A stretch of DNA of 64,000 nucleotides from Acanthosepion esculentum (taxonomy: Eukaryota > Mollusca > Cephalopoda > Sepiida > Sepiidae): NCBI GenBank assembly GCA_964036315.1, contig OZ038509.1, positions 32,501,103 through 32,565,102 on the forward strand. Direction: 5' to 3'. A program made the position numbers and the translations under genes. The notes under the pieces were generated by a model. The model ran no database searches and was not told where the DNA came from. It saw only the letters and a list, made by a program, of their open reading frames with translations. How positions within the stretch are numbered: position 1 is the stretch's first letter; every line of letters starts with the position of its first letter. This document shows positions 33,590 to 46,704 of the stretch, in pieces.

Positions 33590-34540
33590 CCCCAAGCAAG
33601 GCTGGAGGCCACTATCACGCAAGGGGTTAAAGAAGGGTTGGAGGAAGAGCAGATAGGAGTGGTAAAGAAGGGGATGTGGTGAAAGAGAAAGACAGTGGGT
33701 CGATCAAGGCAAGGGGGTTACAGAAGATTTGGAGCGAGAGCAGATAGGAATGAAAAATGAAAGGATGTGGAGAAGGGAAGTGTATAGATCAAGGCAACTG
33801 GAGATGTCGATTGACGCTACACTTAAACCGTTGGAGATTGTATTTGTCAGGGAAACAGTAATAGGGAAGGGAGTTCCATAGGCGAGATGTGCGAGACATG
33901 AAGCTATTGGAGTAGAAGAGACGTCTACATCTAACAGTTTCCACGGTGTAGGGGTGGGAGCGGGATGCCAGCCTCGTGGGGCGTTTAAATTCACGAGGCC
34001 TGGGGACAAGCGAAAGCAGCTCCTCGGAGCAATTACGTGGAAGTACTTGTAAAAAAGGCAGAGTGAGGCAACATCGCGTCTGTGAGAGAGCGACTGCAGA
34101 CGAAATGACAGATCAGGGCCAATCACGTTGCCTATCCGTCTGGATCTTATCAAGAACCCTGAGGCAAACAGCAGGGGCCCCAGACCATATATGGCAGCAA
34201 TACTCCATGCAAGGGCGAATGGTCGATTTATAGAGTTGGAGGATCGATTCCGGGGAGAAAAATTTCAACTGACTCGATGTATTTGTTCCATCTCAGATCA
34301 GCAGACAGCGTGAGACCGAGCAGCCGCAGGGAGGAGCTCTCGAGAAGTTGGTCTTCAGACATTCTAATGGGATGCAGGGATACATCACTTATGTGAAAAT
34401 CAATATACGAGATCATATATATCTCTTGATCTACGGATAATGATTTCATATTCTCACCTCCCAATGAGGTAAAGATTACTAAGCTCTTCTGACCGGGTAT
34501 AACGAGTTCGATTTTCACTAGATTTCTTAACATTTGTCAC
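33590..34540 (-). pseudogene. LINE (CR1/Jockey-like) reverse transcriptase C-terminal remnant
   Basis: On the minus strand the segments ESSSLRLLGLTLSADLRWNKYIES (thumb), GPDLSFRLQSLSHRRDVASL and CLFYKYFHVIAP are typical of the C-terminal part of LINE reverse transcriptases. A degenerate GxxPRGWHP and a final SRSKSSVTP follow. Frames change several times. The related copy at 62640-63560 shares the GCAATA(C/T)TC(C/A)ATGCA segment. Confidence 0.75.
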
Positions 34541-34679
34541 TTTATAAATATTTATAGGTCTTACAATACCCCCAAACACATTGATTGTGAATTCATCTTA
34601 ACTGACATCGATATACTAGAATAAAAGAAGGTGCTATTTTGCCACGTAACTTTTGAGGATATTAAGCGGACGCGCGCGC

Positions 34680-34693
34680 ACACACACACACAA

Positions 34694-34753
<60 letters not shown>
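34680..34753. repeat. (CA)n(TA)n compound microsatellite
   Basis: About 20 CA units then about 16 TA units. Confidence 0.95.
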
Positions 34754-34754
<1 letters not shown>

Positions 34755-34756
<2 letters not shown>

Positions 34757-35930
34757 TGGACACTGAGGTCAGAACGAGCGGCGACAGTTTGTCTCATGCT
34801 TGAACGCAATCTTCAGGTAATGGTTGGATTTCAAATTATTCTATAGGCTACTGAGTAGGAATAATTGTTGATCCGAATACGGTTATTTGTAGCTATTTTA
34901 GAGTGTTTGTTAATTTTTTATAGTGTCGTTTGTTAATATATATATTAATTTATATTACTTTTTTTTTAACGTGAAAGACATAAGGCAATAAAATTTGCAT
35001 AAGTAAGATATAAAATAAAATCTATGCAGAAGTAATCCATAACAATATTTTAAATTTTGAAATCCTATTTATTTTTGTCATATTTTTTTGAAACTGTTTC
35101 TAAATCTTTGATTGTGTTTCAATCATTCCGCTTCACCGGCTATCTTCTTCTTCCGCCGTACTCATGTGGCGCGCAGCACCGCTTGGGAACCACTGTTTTA
35201 TGAAATTAGCTATTAAATTCTTAAGAGAGAATAAGAGAAGGCGTTCTTTTTGAAATACGAAAGGTGGGTGGCAGTTAAAAAAATGGAAAGGCGAATTGAC
35301 GTTAATTATGGACAGAGTAAAAAGGATAAGGTTAAAAGAATTAATTACCAAAGGCATTTAATTACAATAAGATGAATTAGCACCTGAAAGCCTTGGTTTG
35401 ATCTGATGACTTAAGAGGAGCATAGGATCTTGATTTAACAGGTTAATGTAAAACAAGGAGCATCCACTAGGTGCTAGAAAAATGGCAGCTAAGATAAACC
35501 AGTTTGCTGATGTTATGTCGGATCATGGATAGGATTCAATAAATAGAATTTTGTTTTTGAATACTACCCCCATTCTGATTTGATTACTTATTAGGGTTAA
35601 GAATTGTATGTATCAAAAGCCTTTCCCCTGATCCTATTATTTATGCAAATCGACTTGACATCTGATAGGCTGACAGAAATCCACGATGGTCCGAAAAGAC
35701 AGGACTTACTTGACTGTTCTACCCAGAAATCAGGACAGAATCATGGCTCACCGAGTAAATAGTAAAACCGTTAACACTTGCTTGCAAGTTTAGCGCATTA
35801 ACCATCACACTAGGTACTCTTATAATAAACCCTTTATCATATTATGTGCACGTATATGTGTGCGTGCGTGCAAGCTCACTTATATGTGACTAGAGAATGA
35901 CAATTTGCCAATTTTTCATAAGTTGTGCCT
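34755..35930. other. Intron with no recognised gene
   Basis: Begins with a short conserved stretch at 34755-34835 whose reverse complement (CCTGAAGATTGCGTTCAAG) matches 30233-30300; otherwise nothing recognised. Confidence 0.45.
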
Positions 35931-35931
35931 A

Positions 35932-36132
<201 letters not shown>

Positions 36133-36556
36133 TTATCCCCACGCCCCCACCAAAAATAATTACGAATTACACTGGTCAAATATCTAATCACTTTTCATCT
36201 TTCTTTTTTTGTCCAGTCTTTCTTTCTTTCATTCATTCATTCATTCTTTCTTTCTTTCTTTATATTGCATCGACTTATCTATACTGAAATTTATCCATTC
36301 TCACATTTTTCGATATATAATTCTTAGCATCTCGTTTTCTTTCATAGTCCTTTCATATCCATTGAAATATGTTAAGGCATATTTGGTGGCTGAGAGATTT
36401 ACGTCCAGCAGTTTTAGTTCAAACCGAAGTAAAACCTAGGTTTTCGAATGTTGATTTTCCAGCCAGGTAAAAATCTTAGGAGTTTCATTCAGAACGATCT
36501 TTCTTTATTTTAACGTATTCCTTTGCATTCTTTTGTTTACTTTGTTTAAATATATA

Positions 36557-38170
36557 CAGTGACACGCATAAGTATTGGATACATGTTATTTTCTGTTATA
36601 ACTCTAGTTTATGTTCGCCATTTTGCCTGATATTTGGTAAGTAATATCTCGTAAAGTAGTTTTAGTTGTATGTGAAAGGAAAATTAAAAACTCATGGTTG
36701 AATCCATTGTTTTTATCAAAGTTCAAAATTACCCTATGCAAAAGTATTGGATACATCAATTTTCTGTTTTGTTTCACTGCTTCCAGTCACTTTCTATTGT
36801 TGGCCACAAGTTTTTCACACTGATCCAGCGTTACTTTACCCCCATTCACCCTTGCATAATTCCTCTAATTGCTTGATATTTTTTGGATTCCGCTTATGAA
36901 CTTTAACTTTCAAAGTATTCCACGAATTCTCAATTGGATTCAAGTCAGCAGACTTACTTGGCCAATTGAGAGTACTAATACCATTATTTTCAAACCATTC
37001 CTTTGTAAGTTTTGCGGTATGTTTGGGATGATTGTCGTGTTGAAGCACGAAATTCCGACCATGTCCTAAAGAAGTTGCAGATTTCTGAAGGTTCTTCTCT
37101 AGAATCTCCCTGTACATGCTACCATTCATTCTACCATGGATAACTTGTAACTCACCAGTGCCCTTGGATGAAAAGCATTCCCATATCATAATGGAACCAC
37201 CCCCAAACTTAACTGTCGGGATGGTATTGTGCTTGTTGAAGGCAGTGCCATTTATTCGCCAAACACTTGTCGCTGTGTTCCTTCGGAATAGTTCAACTTT
37301 CGTTTCATCCGACCAGATTACCTTTTCCCAAAACTGCATACCTTTCTTTTCATAAGTTTCGACAAACTTTAATCGGTCTTTGACATGTTTGGTTTTCAGT
37401 AAAGGCATTTTTCTTGGTGATCTTGAATGAAAGCCTGTACGATATAGAGCTCTGCTAATGGTATCCTTACTTACATTAATTCCAGCTCCCTCAAGATCAG
37501 TTTTAATTTCAGAACGAGTAATGAAGGTTTTTTTTTGCACATTTCTGCTGATCCACCTTGAAGTACTCTCATTTATTTTTCTCGGTTTTCCATTTCTTGG
37601 GAGGTTTGCTGTACCGTCGCCATACTTATACTTTCTGATGATATTTCCTACTGTACTTAGTGCTAGATTCATGTCTTTGCTAATTTTTCGGTAACCTTGT
37701 CCTCCTTTGTGACGTTCAATGATTCTATCTCGCATATCTCTGGATAATTCTTTAGTTTTTGCCATTTTTCATCCTTGAATTGCAGAATGCACATCAAAGA
37801 GTCAGATGATTAGTAGCACTATCCTGTAAACAATTGTGTGCTTCTCTGATTGGTCAGAGATAACATTCCAATACTATCGAAAATTTGAATATTTAAAGTC
37901 TTTTAAAATACAAAGTTTCGATTGGAAATTTGAAAAAAGTGTCATGTATCCAATACTTTTGCATAGGGTAATTTTGAACTTTGATAAAAAAAAATGGATT
38001 CAACCATGAGTTTTTAATTTTCCTTCCACATACAATAGTATCCTTCTAGAAAATTTTAATCAAACTAAAACAACTTTACGAGATATTACTCATCAAATAT
38101 CAGGCAAAATGGCGAACATAAACTAGAGTTATAACGTAAAATAACATGTATCCAATACTTATGCGTGTCA

Positions 38171-38173
<3 letters not shown>
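36557..38173 (-). mobile_element. Nearly complete Tc1-family transposon
   Basis: 1617 bp with long terminal inverted repeats of about 220 bp (CAGTGACACGCATAAGTATT outermost) and TA on each side (36555-36556, 38174-38175). Each inverted repeat contains the AAGTATTGGATACAT motif twice, near its outer and inner ends: the IR/DR arrangement of Tc1 elements such as Sleeping Beauty. The transposase ORF lies between. A (TA)n tract extends from the right TA. Confidence 0.95.
36836..37765 (-). CDS. Tc1 transposase (DD34E), frameshifted at its C-terminus
   Basis: 309 residues from ATG at 37765. N-terminal bipartite helix-turn-helix DNA-binding domain (residues about 1-115, with GYRKISKDM and ITRSEIK). 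The catalytic residues are in WSDETKV, LQHDNHPKHT and NPIENSW, with 34 residues between the second aspartate and the glutamate, the Tc1 signature. The frame ends early at KGEWG: one extra G in a run of five Gs shifts it, and the displaced frame continues for about 20 residues to a TGA. Family members are about 340 residues. The core is otherwise intact; the element is probably young but inactive. Confidence 0.93.
   Translation of the reverse strand: MAKTKELSRDMRDRIIERHKGGQGYRKISKDMNLALSTVGNIIRKYKYGDGTANLPRNGKPRKINESTSRWISRNVQKKTFITRSEIKTDLEGAGINVSKDTISRALYRTGFHSRSPRKMPLLKTKHVKDRLKFVETYEKKGMQFWEKVIWSDETKVELFRRNTATSVWRINGTAFNKHNTIPTVKFGGGSIMIWECFSSKGTGELQVIHGRMNGSMYREILEKNLQKSATSLGHGRNFVLQHDNHPKHTAKLTKEWFENNGISTLNWPSKSADLNPIENSWNTLKVKVHKRNPKNIKQLEELCKGEWG

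Positions 38174-38206
<33 letters not shown>
38174..38206. repeat. (TA)n microsatellite at Tc1 right end
   Basis: TA run continuous with the target-site TA of the transposon. Confidence 0.9.
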
Positions 38207-38209
<3 letters not shown>

Positions 38210-38512
38210 CAGCAACCTTTCTTTTAAACATGTTTTTTGAATATGACAGATAAGAAAAATTTAATTACTTTTTTTATTTAGCTTTTCCAGCGTTCCTACA
38301 TTTTTTTTCGTTTGGTGAGTGTAAGGGAGTGCAAAAATTGTCCGTATTGCCCATTGTCCCAAGCGATATCGGACTCTTCTTGGGTAGATGTCTCACATGG
38401 CATTTATCATAAAAAAAATCTAGCTACCAACGATTTACCTGATTTACTATCTATCTATCTATATATCTATCTATTTAAGCTAATTAACATTAAATAGCGA
38501 ATATTGGCCTAC

Positions 38513-38649
38513 CTTGATCCACTCGTCCCCGGAGGGCAATGGCAAACCCCAGTTATAATGTCACATGTTCCTCCGTTGTTACAATAACAAGTATGTTGAC
38601 AGTTTTGGCCGTAATGGTTAGGTGGACAGGGTAGTGAACAGATGTCTCC
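38513..38649 (-). CDS. MEGF10-like: Receptor exon 7: EGF repeat 5
   Basis: Phase-0 start after CTTCAG. It encodes GDICSLPC, then CPPNHYGQNC, CYCNNGGTC and CHCPPGTSGS, and ends with two bases before a GTAGGC donor. The WM-GDIC junction with exon 6 restores the GW(M)GxxC turn common to these repeats. Confidence 0.92.
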
Positions 38650-40494
38650 CTGAAGAAAAGAATAAAATGAAATAAACGATTAATGATGAATGACAACAAA
38701 AATAGAAAGAAAATGAGTAAACGGATTTAAAAGAAATTGAAATTGTGTGTAATTATCAATAAGGACTATTGTATTCTTTTTAAAACCACAATGATGTCAA
38801 AATCAAAGTCAAAATATATCCTAAAATTTATATTTGTCGCTAATTTGGCTAGGACAGAAGAAAGCCAACAGATTTTATGACAGAAAATAGTCAGTCTATT
38901 TTCCGTTTTTACAATTTAAATGAAAACCCGTCAAGAAATTTTGTTCGATATATTTTGTCATTTCCTGGAATCTCTTATTTAAAGCATGCATCCTTTCGTT
39001 TCTTGAAACGGGCTCAGGGCTTCTCAGTCAGTTACATGTCTCTGAGCATTGGCCGCATTGACAAGAATTCTTAGCTGAATCTTTAATCATCTATAATGTA
39101 TCTGTTGCTATTGAGACACAAATTAAGTCGTCCTCAAAATTTTCCACACTTCCAACTCGTGATTAAGAAACTGGTATTAATAGAAATGAAGGAGTAAGAG
39201 AATTAAATGCAGGAAAAGAAGAAACAATTAAAATAATCCAGAAACAAGGAAAGCGCTAAAAATAAGGAAAGAAAAAGGAAAAGAAGAAGAAGAAGTAAAT
39301 TTGGAGGAAGAGGTGAAAAATGAAGCCTATACAAAAGAAGGCAAGAGAAGGAGAGATTAAGGAAGAATGTGAGAAGATTAAATTACCAAAAGGGGAAGAA
39401 AAGAAGCGCAAAGGAAAAAGACAGTAGGAAGAAGGGAAAAAAAAAGAAAGGTATTAGAATAAAATGTAGGAAAAAATTGTGTAAAGAATTTAGATGAGAC
39501 TCCATAATGAGATATTCGGAACCATTTTGTAAACAGGGCAAAAAGATGCCCGAGAGATTTGGATCAATGAACGAGGAAAAAAAAATCTTGTGCTCCGCTG
39601 TAGTCGATGTTGATAAACTGCAAGAAAATATGGAAATAATTCATTATGACTGAAAATTGTAGAAACTGCTTTCAAGGGATTTGAGGTTTACAAAACTATA
39701 CGATAATAAAAGATGGGTTATAACAGTAAAAGAAATGGAGTAAAATTAACAAGTCGATAAATGTGGTATCACAAAACAATAAAACGAGAATCATCCAGAA
39801 ATGACAAAATACGACAACAGCATTGACATTTCAAGAGAAAGTCAAAATTTGCATTGCAAATAGGATGGTAGGGATATTTAAAGGGGGAAGCTGTATTATA
39901 ACAGTCCAAAAGATTTATATGAAAACCAACAATATTAAGCCCAAAATAGGAAGAACTTAGTAAAATAGAAAATGTACATTATGCAGGAAGATATGATAGC
40001 GCCAATTAGTGAATGGAAATAGACATAGTTGAGAGGAAAGTTAATTTACTGGGAATTTTGTAAACAACTTGGATTTGATCATCAAAACCAATGGTATATG
40101 CATAATTAAGGTTCTCTGTGAAGGAATATAAAAAATAAAATTCTATGGGATGCTGTAGTTTAAAGTTGGATCTTGTCAATATAGCAGACGTGAGACTGAA
40201 AATGCGGCGAATATACCTGGACTATACGAGAGAACCGAAATAACTTGTGGGAAATTAAGTTGTCTCCTCATTAGTGATGCATTTGAAATAGTAACGATGA
40301 ATAGTTTGCAAAGTAAAAAGACAAGGAATGAAAATTCGACGACAAATCAAAACAATCAGCCGACAACATGATTAAAATTTTCTAGAAGGAGACTATTGGA
40401 GTACTACTGTCAGGAGAGTATTGGCGTCCTTAGGAGATCTACTGTCATTTGATCTTTAGAGAAAATCACCACATAGTACTAATACGAAAAGTCA

Positions 40495-40498
<4 letters not shown>
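38650..40498. other. Intron with no recognised gene
   Basis: A purine-rich stretch (about 39180-39480, AAGGAAAAGAAGAAG type) is the only notable feature. Confidence 0.5.

Positions 40499-40542
<44 letters not shown>
40499..40542. repeat. (AAT)n microsatellite next to exon 6 donor
   Basis: About 14 units starting 18 bases inside the intron on the minus strand. Confidence 0.95.
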
Positions 40543-40559
40543 CTGCAAATCAGTCTTAC

Positions 40560-40674
40560 CATCCATCCTCGAGGACATTCACATAAGCCAGTTTGTGGGT
40601 GACATGTACCACCGTTATGACATTGACATGGAGAAGAACAATCTTCGCCATCAACAAGACACACTTGGTCACAC
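40560..40674 (-). CDS. MEGF10-like: Receptor exon 6: EGF repeat 4
   Basis: A CCTTGCAG acceptor opens the exon. It encodes [21 protein letters not shown] and [10 protein letters not shown], ending in phase 0 at GTAAGA. The spacing before CSSPC is shorter than in the neighbouring repeats. An (AAT)n tract begins about 18 bases into the downstream intron. Confidence 0.92.
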
Positions 40675-40688
40675 CTGCAAGGATAAAC

Positions 40689-40720
<32 letters not shown>

Positions 40721-41504
40721 TATATATATATATCTGTATATCTAGGATTAATACAAACAAAATATTTCACTGAGTGATGATATATTCAACACCTCTACTC
40801 CAGAGTTTCGTAGACGAACCTTTTGTAATTATTCGGTCCACTCGTCAGGAGGTATCAGCAAATGCTTCAATTTTTTTGTTTTCGTTATTTTTATATTAAT
40901 TAAAAAAATAATTTATGCTCTTTTTCTTGGTGTTCTGTAGAATTTTCCTCTTTGTGCGTGTATGCGTATGTGTGTGTGTGCATGTAAATGTGGTTATTTC
41001 TTTTCATAACTTTCTTGTCTCCTTATAGTCTCTCTCTATTCCTTTTCTTTATTTTCTCTATCTTTCGACTCTGAGTGTTAAAAGATGTTGTAGCAGTGTT
41101 ATATTCGATGTCAGAGACGACTTATACTTAGGTTAAGTTTCTAGAATATTCTGGAGGTTCCTACAGGTTTTGAAAATATATTTGTATTCCATTTTTTAAA
41201 TTAAGTAATTAATTTATTTATTCTCTAAATACCTATGTTTTTATTTACTGATTTTTGAATATTTAAAAAAAATTAATGTTTAAATGGCAAAGGAAATATT
41301 TTTTATATGTCATGAGTTGCCCATTATTTTGTTTTTCTTATTTAGTAGTTAATGACATCTTTTTTCTGGCTTGGTGTTATTTTATTAGTGTGTTAATTAT
41401 GATAGGTCAGGTTAGTAACTGTATTTTTATTGTTGCTTGAATATATACACATGCATACACGCGCTACGCATGCACACGTGTACGCAGACACAAACACACA
41501 CACA

Positions 41505-41990
41505 CCCACACAGAGTTAACCATCAAGATAGGACATCTAACATAGACCTGTTTAACAAGTTTCTCATACAGTCTCAGTTACGGTGGACTGGTCATGTCTT
41601 GAGAATGCCTGTTGACAGGATACCCAAGATCTTAATGTACAGCCAGTTAGATCAGTGCCACAGGAATGATGGACGCCCATGGTTAAGATACAAAGATAAG
41701 CTGAAAAGCAACGTGTCATAACACCCTTGAGCGCTTAGCCTTGGAGCGGGTAGAATGGAGATCGACGTGTTTTAGTGGACTCAGCAGTTTTCAATCTGCT
41801 TGTCTGACTCATCTTCAAGAAGCGAGAGCAAGATGTAAAAGGTCAGCCAATCTAACAGTGATCTCATATTCAGAAGCTGGGCATATAATACTCGTCTACT
41901 AGGGCGGCTAGTCAATCCATATTGCAGATGCTCGCGCAGGCACATTTGTGTTTGCTCAACACCCACAGAGCCCACTTATGGTTTATACTT
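41505..41990 (+). pseudogene. LINE 3' coding remnant
   Basis: TSNIDLFNKFLIQSQLRWTG, HVLRMPVDRIPKILMYSQL and GRPWLRYKDKLKSNVS match the C-terminal region (QLRWxGHVxRM) of a LINE family common in molluscs. A stop follows, then broken homology continues to about 41990. The 5' part is absent, as expected for a truncated LINE. Confidence 0.75.
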
Positions 41991-42005
41991 AAGACCTTAG
42001 TTAAA

Positions 42006-42011
<6 letters not shown>

Positions 42012-42061
<50 letters not shown>
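42012..42061. repeat. (TA)n microsatellite
   Basis: About 25 units. Confidence 0.95.
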
Positions 42062-42065
<4 letters not shown>

Positions 42066-42119
42066 TAATGCTGAAATATCGAAGGAAATATTTATTTATT
42101 AAACGGAATTGACAAAAAA

Positions 42120-42720
42120 GAAGATTTTGTAGGTTGGTTTCCTCTACGCTTGCAAAACGCTGGCTACGTCATCTGGTATATTGTCACATAAGCATAGGAG
42201 CTCGAGTTTTTGTTTGTGTCCATCCATCAAAGCACGTTCCACGGCTGTACGTCTGTTTGTTGCAGGGAATTTAATAAGATTTGGAATGTACGTTATGCAT
42301 GCTCAATAGCATTTAAATCTGGCGAGGAAACATGGCAAGCATAAAGAAATTCAAATCATCTGCGATACGATCTGTGTATGGTACACCTGTAAAGACACAT
42401 TACTGTTTCACTTGTGAACCCCAGTAACATACACTCCGCACCATTACAGATCTATCACCATCTTGCACGACATTCTGCTGAAGGGTTGGATACATAGTCT
42501 CACGTGGTTTCCTCCGTTCACGAACTCGATCTTCTCCCTGAAGAGCTAGAAAAGTGTTATCGTCGATAAGGGTCAGTCCTGTACGAACGGAGTCTCCCAG
42601 TACTGTTCCAGTAGTGGAGAAGTCAAGATGCCTTCCCTTCCAAAATACCTTTGCGTGTCGTGGTTTCAGTAGACACAAGCCACCACGTAGGTTGCTAGCC
42701 GACCTGTTAACGTTATTTTG
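42120..42720 (-). pseudogene. Tc1-like transposase pseudogene
   Basis: Minus strand: DDNTFLALQGEDRVRERRKP and QDGDRSVMVRSVCYW correspond to the DESRFxLxxxDGRVRVWRRxGE and GGGSVMVWGGI blocks of Tc1 transposases. Degenerate downstream segments include DLNAIEHA-like sequence. Many stops. Confidence 0.6.
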
Positions 42721-43174
42721 ATTTCCCTATCACTCTCTCTTCCTACACCTGAAATAAAGCGAATAAAAGAAACCTGAAGAAAAATTGTCTATCGTTGATT
42801 CAGCCTATGATGAAGCGTGTATGTTCTTACTTAGGAATTGCAGATAAACTACTACAATCCAGAGATGACACACAAGCTAACTCTACATTTGGTATTCACA
42901 TGGTATACATTTGTTATTTGATTGAGAAGTACCTACACCAATTGCCATGTAGGAGTAAGAGTACTCCATTTTTCTGGCCCAACATTCATTTCACGGTCTA
43001 ACAATGTTAATTACTGCTTACATCCCACTGCTGCTACAGTTACGTTACATCACACTTACATTATCCAAGTGATTGTAGGGTGGGAGAAACCATCCTGGTT
43101 ATTGTTGCTTCTAAAGTTTTGAAATTCACTTTATATATGCTAATTTACATTACATTTTCGATAACGAATTTTAC

Positions 43175-43175
<1 letters not shown>

Positions 43176-43239
<64 letters not shown>
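43176..43239. repeat. (TA)n microsatellite
   Basis: About 31 units immediately before a palindrome. Confidence 0.95.
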
Positions 43240-43242
<3 letters not shown>

Positions 43243-43246
43243 AGAG

Positions 43247-43452
43247 AAGAGGAAAAATATTAATAGCCGACGTATTTCGTACTCTGAGGGACTTTATCAT
43301 GGCAATGGAGGATTTATTTTGTTGCACGTGTTTATATACAATGACATCCTCGCTTTTGTATATAAACACGTGCAACAAAATAAATCCTACATCCCCATGA
43401 CAAAATTCCTCAGGAGACGAAACGTGTCGGCTAAGAATAGTTTTTCCTCTTG
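43247..43452. repeat. Palindrome with arms of about 95 bases
   Basis: AGAGGAAAAATATTAATAGCC at its left end pairs with GGCTAAGAATAGTTTTTCCT on the right, and the centre is GCACGTGTTTATATAC/GTATATAAACACGTGC. Each arm contains a GAAA-TACGTC-GGC or GAAA-CGTGTC-GGC segment that looks like a decayed hammerhead-type motif. Confidence 0.7.
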
Positions 43453-43528
43453 TCGCTTTATATTTATTCTGTTCCTTTACACATACACTGAAATTAATTT
43501 TCACACCGACACACATACACGCACACGC

Positions 43529-44604
<1,076 letters not shown>

Positions 44605-44720
44605 ATATTAAATAGCGCTGTTATTTTACATTCAGCATTGTTTTTTCTTACACTATAGGGTATATATATGTATTTGTATACGAACGCTTGTTCTTACATA
44701 TGCCTATATTTATCCATTTG

Positions 44721-44724
<4 letters not shown>

Positions 44725-44792
<68 letters not shown>
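44725..44792. repeat. (TA)n microsatellite
   Basis: About 33 units. Confidence 0.95.
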
Positions 44793-44795
<3 letters not shown>

Positions 44796-44939
44796 AATAT
44801 ACATTTATTCAAATATGTTTTATTGAATAGTATAGACATATAGACATATTGTATCTACTTATTTTTATACTCATCCTTTCCAGTTGTCTAAACAGTTTCT
44901 TGATGTTAAGATGAAATTCATCAAGGAGTGTATGCGTGC

Positions 44940-44979
<40 letters not shown>
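44940..44979. repeat. (GT)n microsatellite beside exon 5
   Basis: About 20 units ending 8 bases from the donor of exon 5. Confidence 0.95.
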
Positions 44980-44980
<1 letters not shown>

Positions 44981-44987
44981 TACTTAC

Positions 44988-45132
44988 AAGGAACCCTTGA
45001 ATCCTGCGCGACACTGACATGCTCCATTCACTGGATCACATGTGGCTCCATTTTTACATCGACACACTGACTGGCAATTTGTTCCATAAGTTCCCTCAGG
45101 ACATGGCGATTGACATTTGCCTCCAGTCCAAC
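44988..45132 (-). CDS. MEGF10-like: Receptor exon 5: EGF repeats 2-3
   Basis: Starts at a CGTATAG acceptor and ends at a GTAAGT donor. It completes the previous repeat (GWTGGKC) and encodes CPEGTYGTNC, CRCKNGATC and CQCRAGFKG. The donor is followed within a few bases by a (GT)n microsatellite on the plus strand at 44940-44979, so the 5' splice site sits next to repeat DNA. Confidence 0.93.
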
Positions 45133-45139
45133 CTATACG

Positions 45140-45830
45140 AAATCAAAAAGAGGCAAAAAGGAATATAAAAAGGAATATAGAAATCAAAAGCGGGACATTT
45201 TGGAAAAAAAAAACGCGAGAGTTTAGTCTGTTTTGTGCAAAAATTTAATTTTGATAATAGGCTTCTTAATTTGATATAGAAATATATTAATTATAAACTA
45301 GATTTGGTTTTATTAATCTGATCTCATTTTGGGTTTTAAGCCACTTTAGTTCTAAGTGAGAATATAATGAACTAAGTATTTCTGGCAAGATTTTTTTTTA
45401 TCCTAACTTCCACATAACGAAAAACTAAATCTATATTTCTGAATTTTATGCTTCAGTTTATTTATAAAATCATTTTAAAATTCACTATTCATTATTTGGA
45501 AATGTTTTTATCAGTAATTTATCTCTGTTTATTTTATCTCATTTTTTAGTTGCTTGTTGTAGCAACTTTATTCTGGTCATCAATCTATGGTGATAATATA
45601 AGAAATAATGATTAACAGTGCTTCAGTTAATAATAATAATAATGATAATCTTCTGATCTTAACTGATTTCAGGTTTTATTATGCACATGTTTGTCTTGGT
45701 GAATCAAGATGAACTACAATTAAATATTCCGTTCAATACTACAGAATTGCTTGTCAGTTGCATAGCCATAATATGTTGGTCTGACGTACTGTGTATCTGT
45801 TGTCATGAGCGGAATTAGTGAACACTATTG
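45140..45830. other. Intron with no recognised feature
   Basis: AT-rich, no gene or named repeat seen. Confidence 0.45.
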
Positions 45831-45838
45831 TTGTGGAT

Positions 45839-46391
45839 TCCGGGATGAATCCGATATCAATGAATAACAAACGCTAGGAATGGATAAGGAAAATAAATGT
45901 ATTAACGTAATAATACAAACTGGTAATACGGGTTAGTAGATGCAGGAATGCGGGTTAGTAGCAAATATATATATAGTCTTGGGTATCGACGTATTGCTGT
46001 ATGACTTCTTACTGAGTCTAAGTACTCGTGACTGTGACTCTTGGGCTACCCTCCTCTATTACAGAAACTATTTACTGTCCCACCTCACGAGGGATAGATG
46101 TGGCACAAGGCCGGGTTTAAAGTGGGGTATTCCCGAGCCTGTAGACTCGGCCAAAAAATGCACGTAGTTCCCGTATAAACGGGATCGGGTTGGTCAACCT
46201 CCCCGAACGGGGCTCTGCCCTTCGGTGGAGCCTCGTCCGGGTTCCTTTCTGCTCAGAGGCAGAGAGTTCGACCGTCCAACCGAGAAGACGTCGCCGTCTA
46301 CTCTGTTGCAGACTGTCCGGGTATTCACTGGTACTAGTATATGTATACCTTGGGTGAGTCCATTTGTGTGAAAAGGGGAGACCCCTTAACA
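45839..46391 (-). repeat. 3' LTR of gypsy B with a 240-bp insert
   Basis: Matches the right LTR except for about 240 bp at about 46070-46312 (GC-rich, with CCCCGAACGGGG and CTGCCCTTCGGTGG). The insert is bounded by ATTACAG and GTTGCAG. Confidence 0.85.
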
Positions 46392-46446
46392 CCCCCCCTC
46401 CTTAGATAGGGAGTTAGTATCTTTTCCTTTCTCTTATGGTCGACAA

Positions 46447-46686
46447 TTAGAGGCACTGTAAATTTTCTCTTCCTGCTAGTCCTTCCAATTTCTGTGTCTT
46501 CTTGTGGTCTTTGAATCTCAAAACTTCAAAGATCGCCTCCATCGACTTGTCATTTTCTGCGGGTGACGAGCTTGGCTCTTCAACCCGTTTTTTTTGTATT
46601 TGGTCAATATGTCCTCTGTGGGTAAACTTTTCGCCTTTTGTGTACATCACGTTTCCTAGTCTGTTATTTGGTTCCTCATAAGCCAT
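46447..46686 (-). pseudogene. Gypsy B: polyprotein C-terminus
   Basis: RLGNVMYTKGEKFTHRGHID and QIQKKRVEEPSSSPAEND match the end of the gypsy A polyprotein at 20456-20689. Confidence 0.85.
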
Positions 46687-46704
46687 ATTGTTACTGAGAT
46701 AGAC

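Noticed and set aside
33976..34233. Plus-strand open frames across the LINE remnant
   Set aside because: They are antisense shadows of a minus-strand LINE reverse transcriptase.
36365..36430. A tRNA-like segment (TGGCTGAGAG ... TTAGTTCAAACC)
   Set aside because: A- and B-box resemblance is partial and no cloverleaf can be drawn; it may be a SINE fragment but there is too little to call.
43247..43452. Hammerhead calls within this palindrome
   Set aside because: The GAAA and closing segments are recognisable but the CTGANGA core is replaced by ATGATAA or ATGACAA, so only the palindrome is reported.
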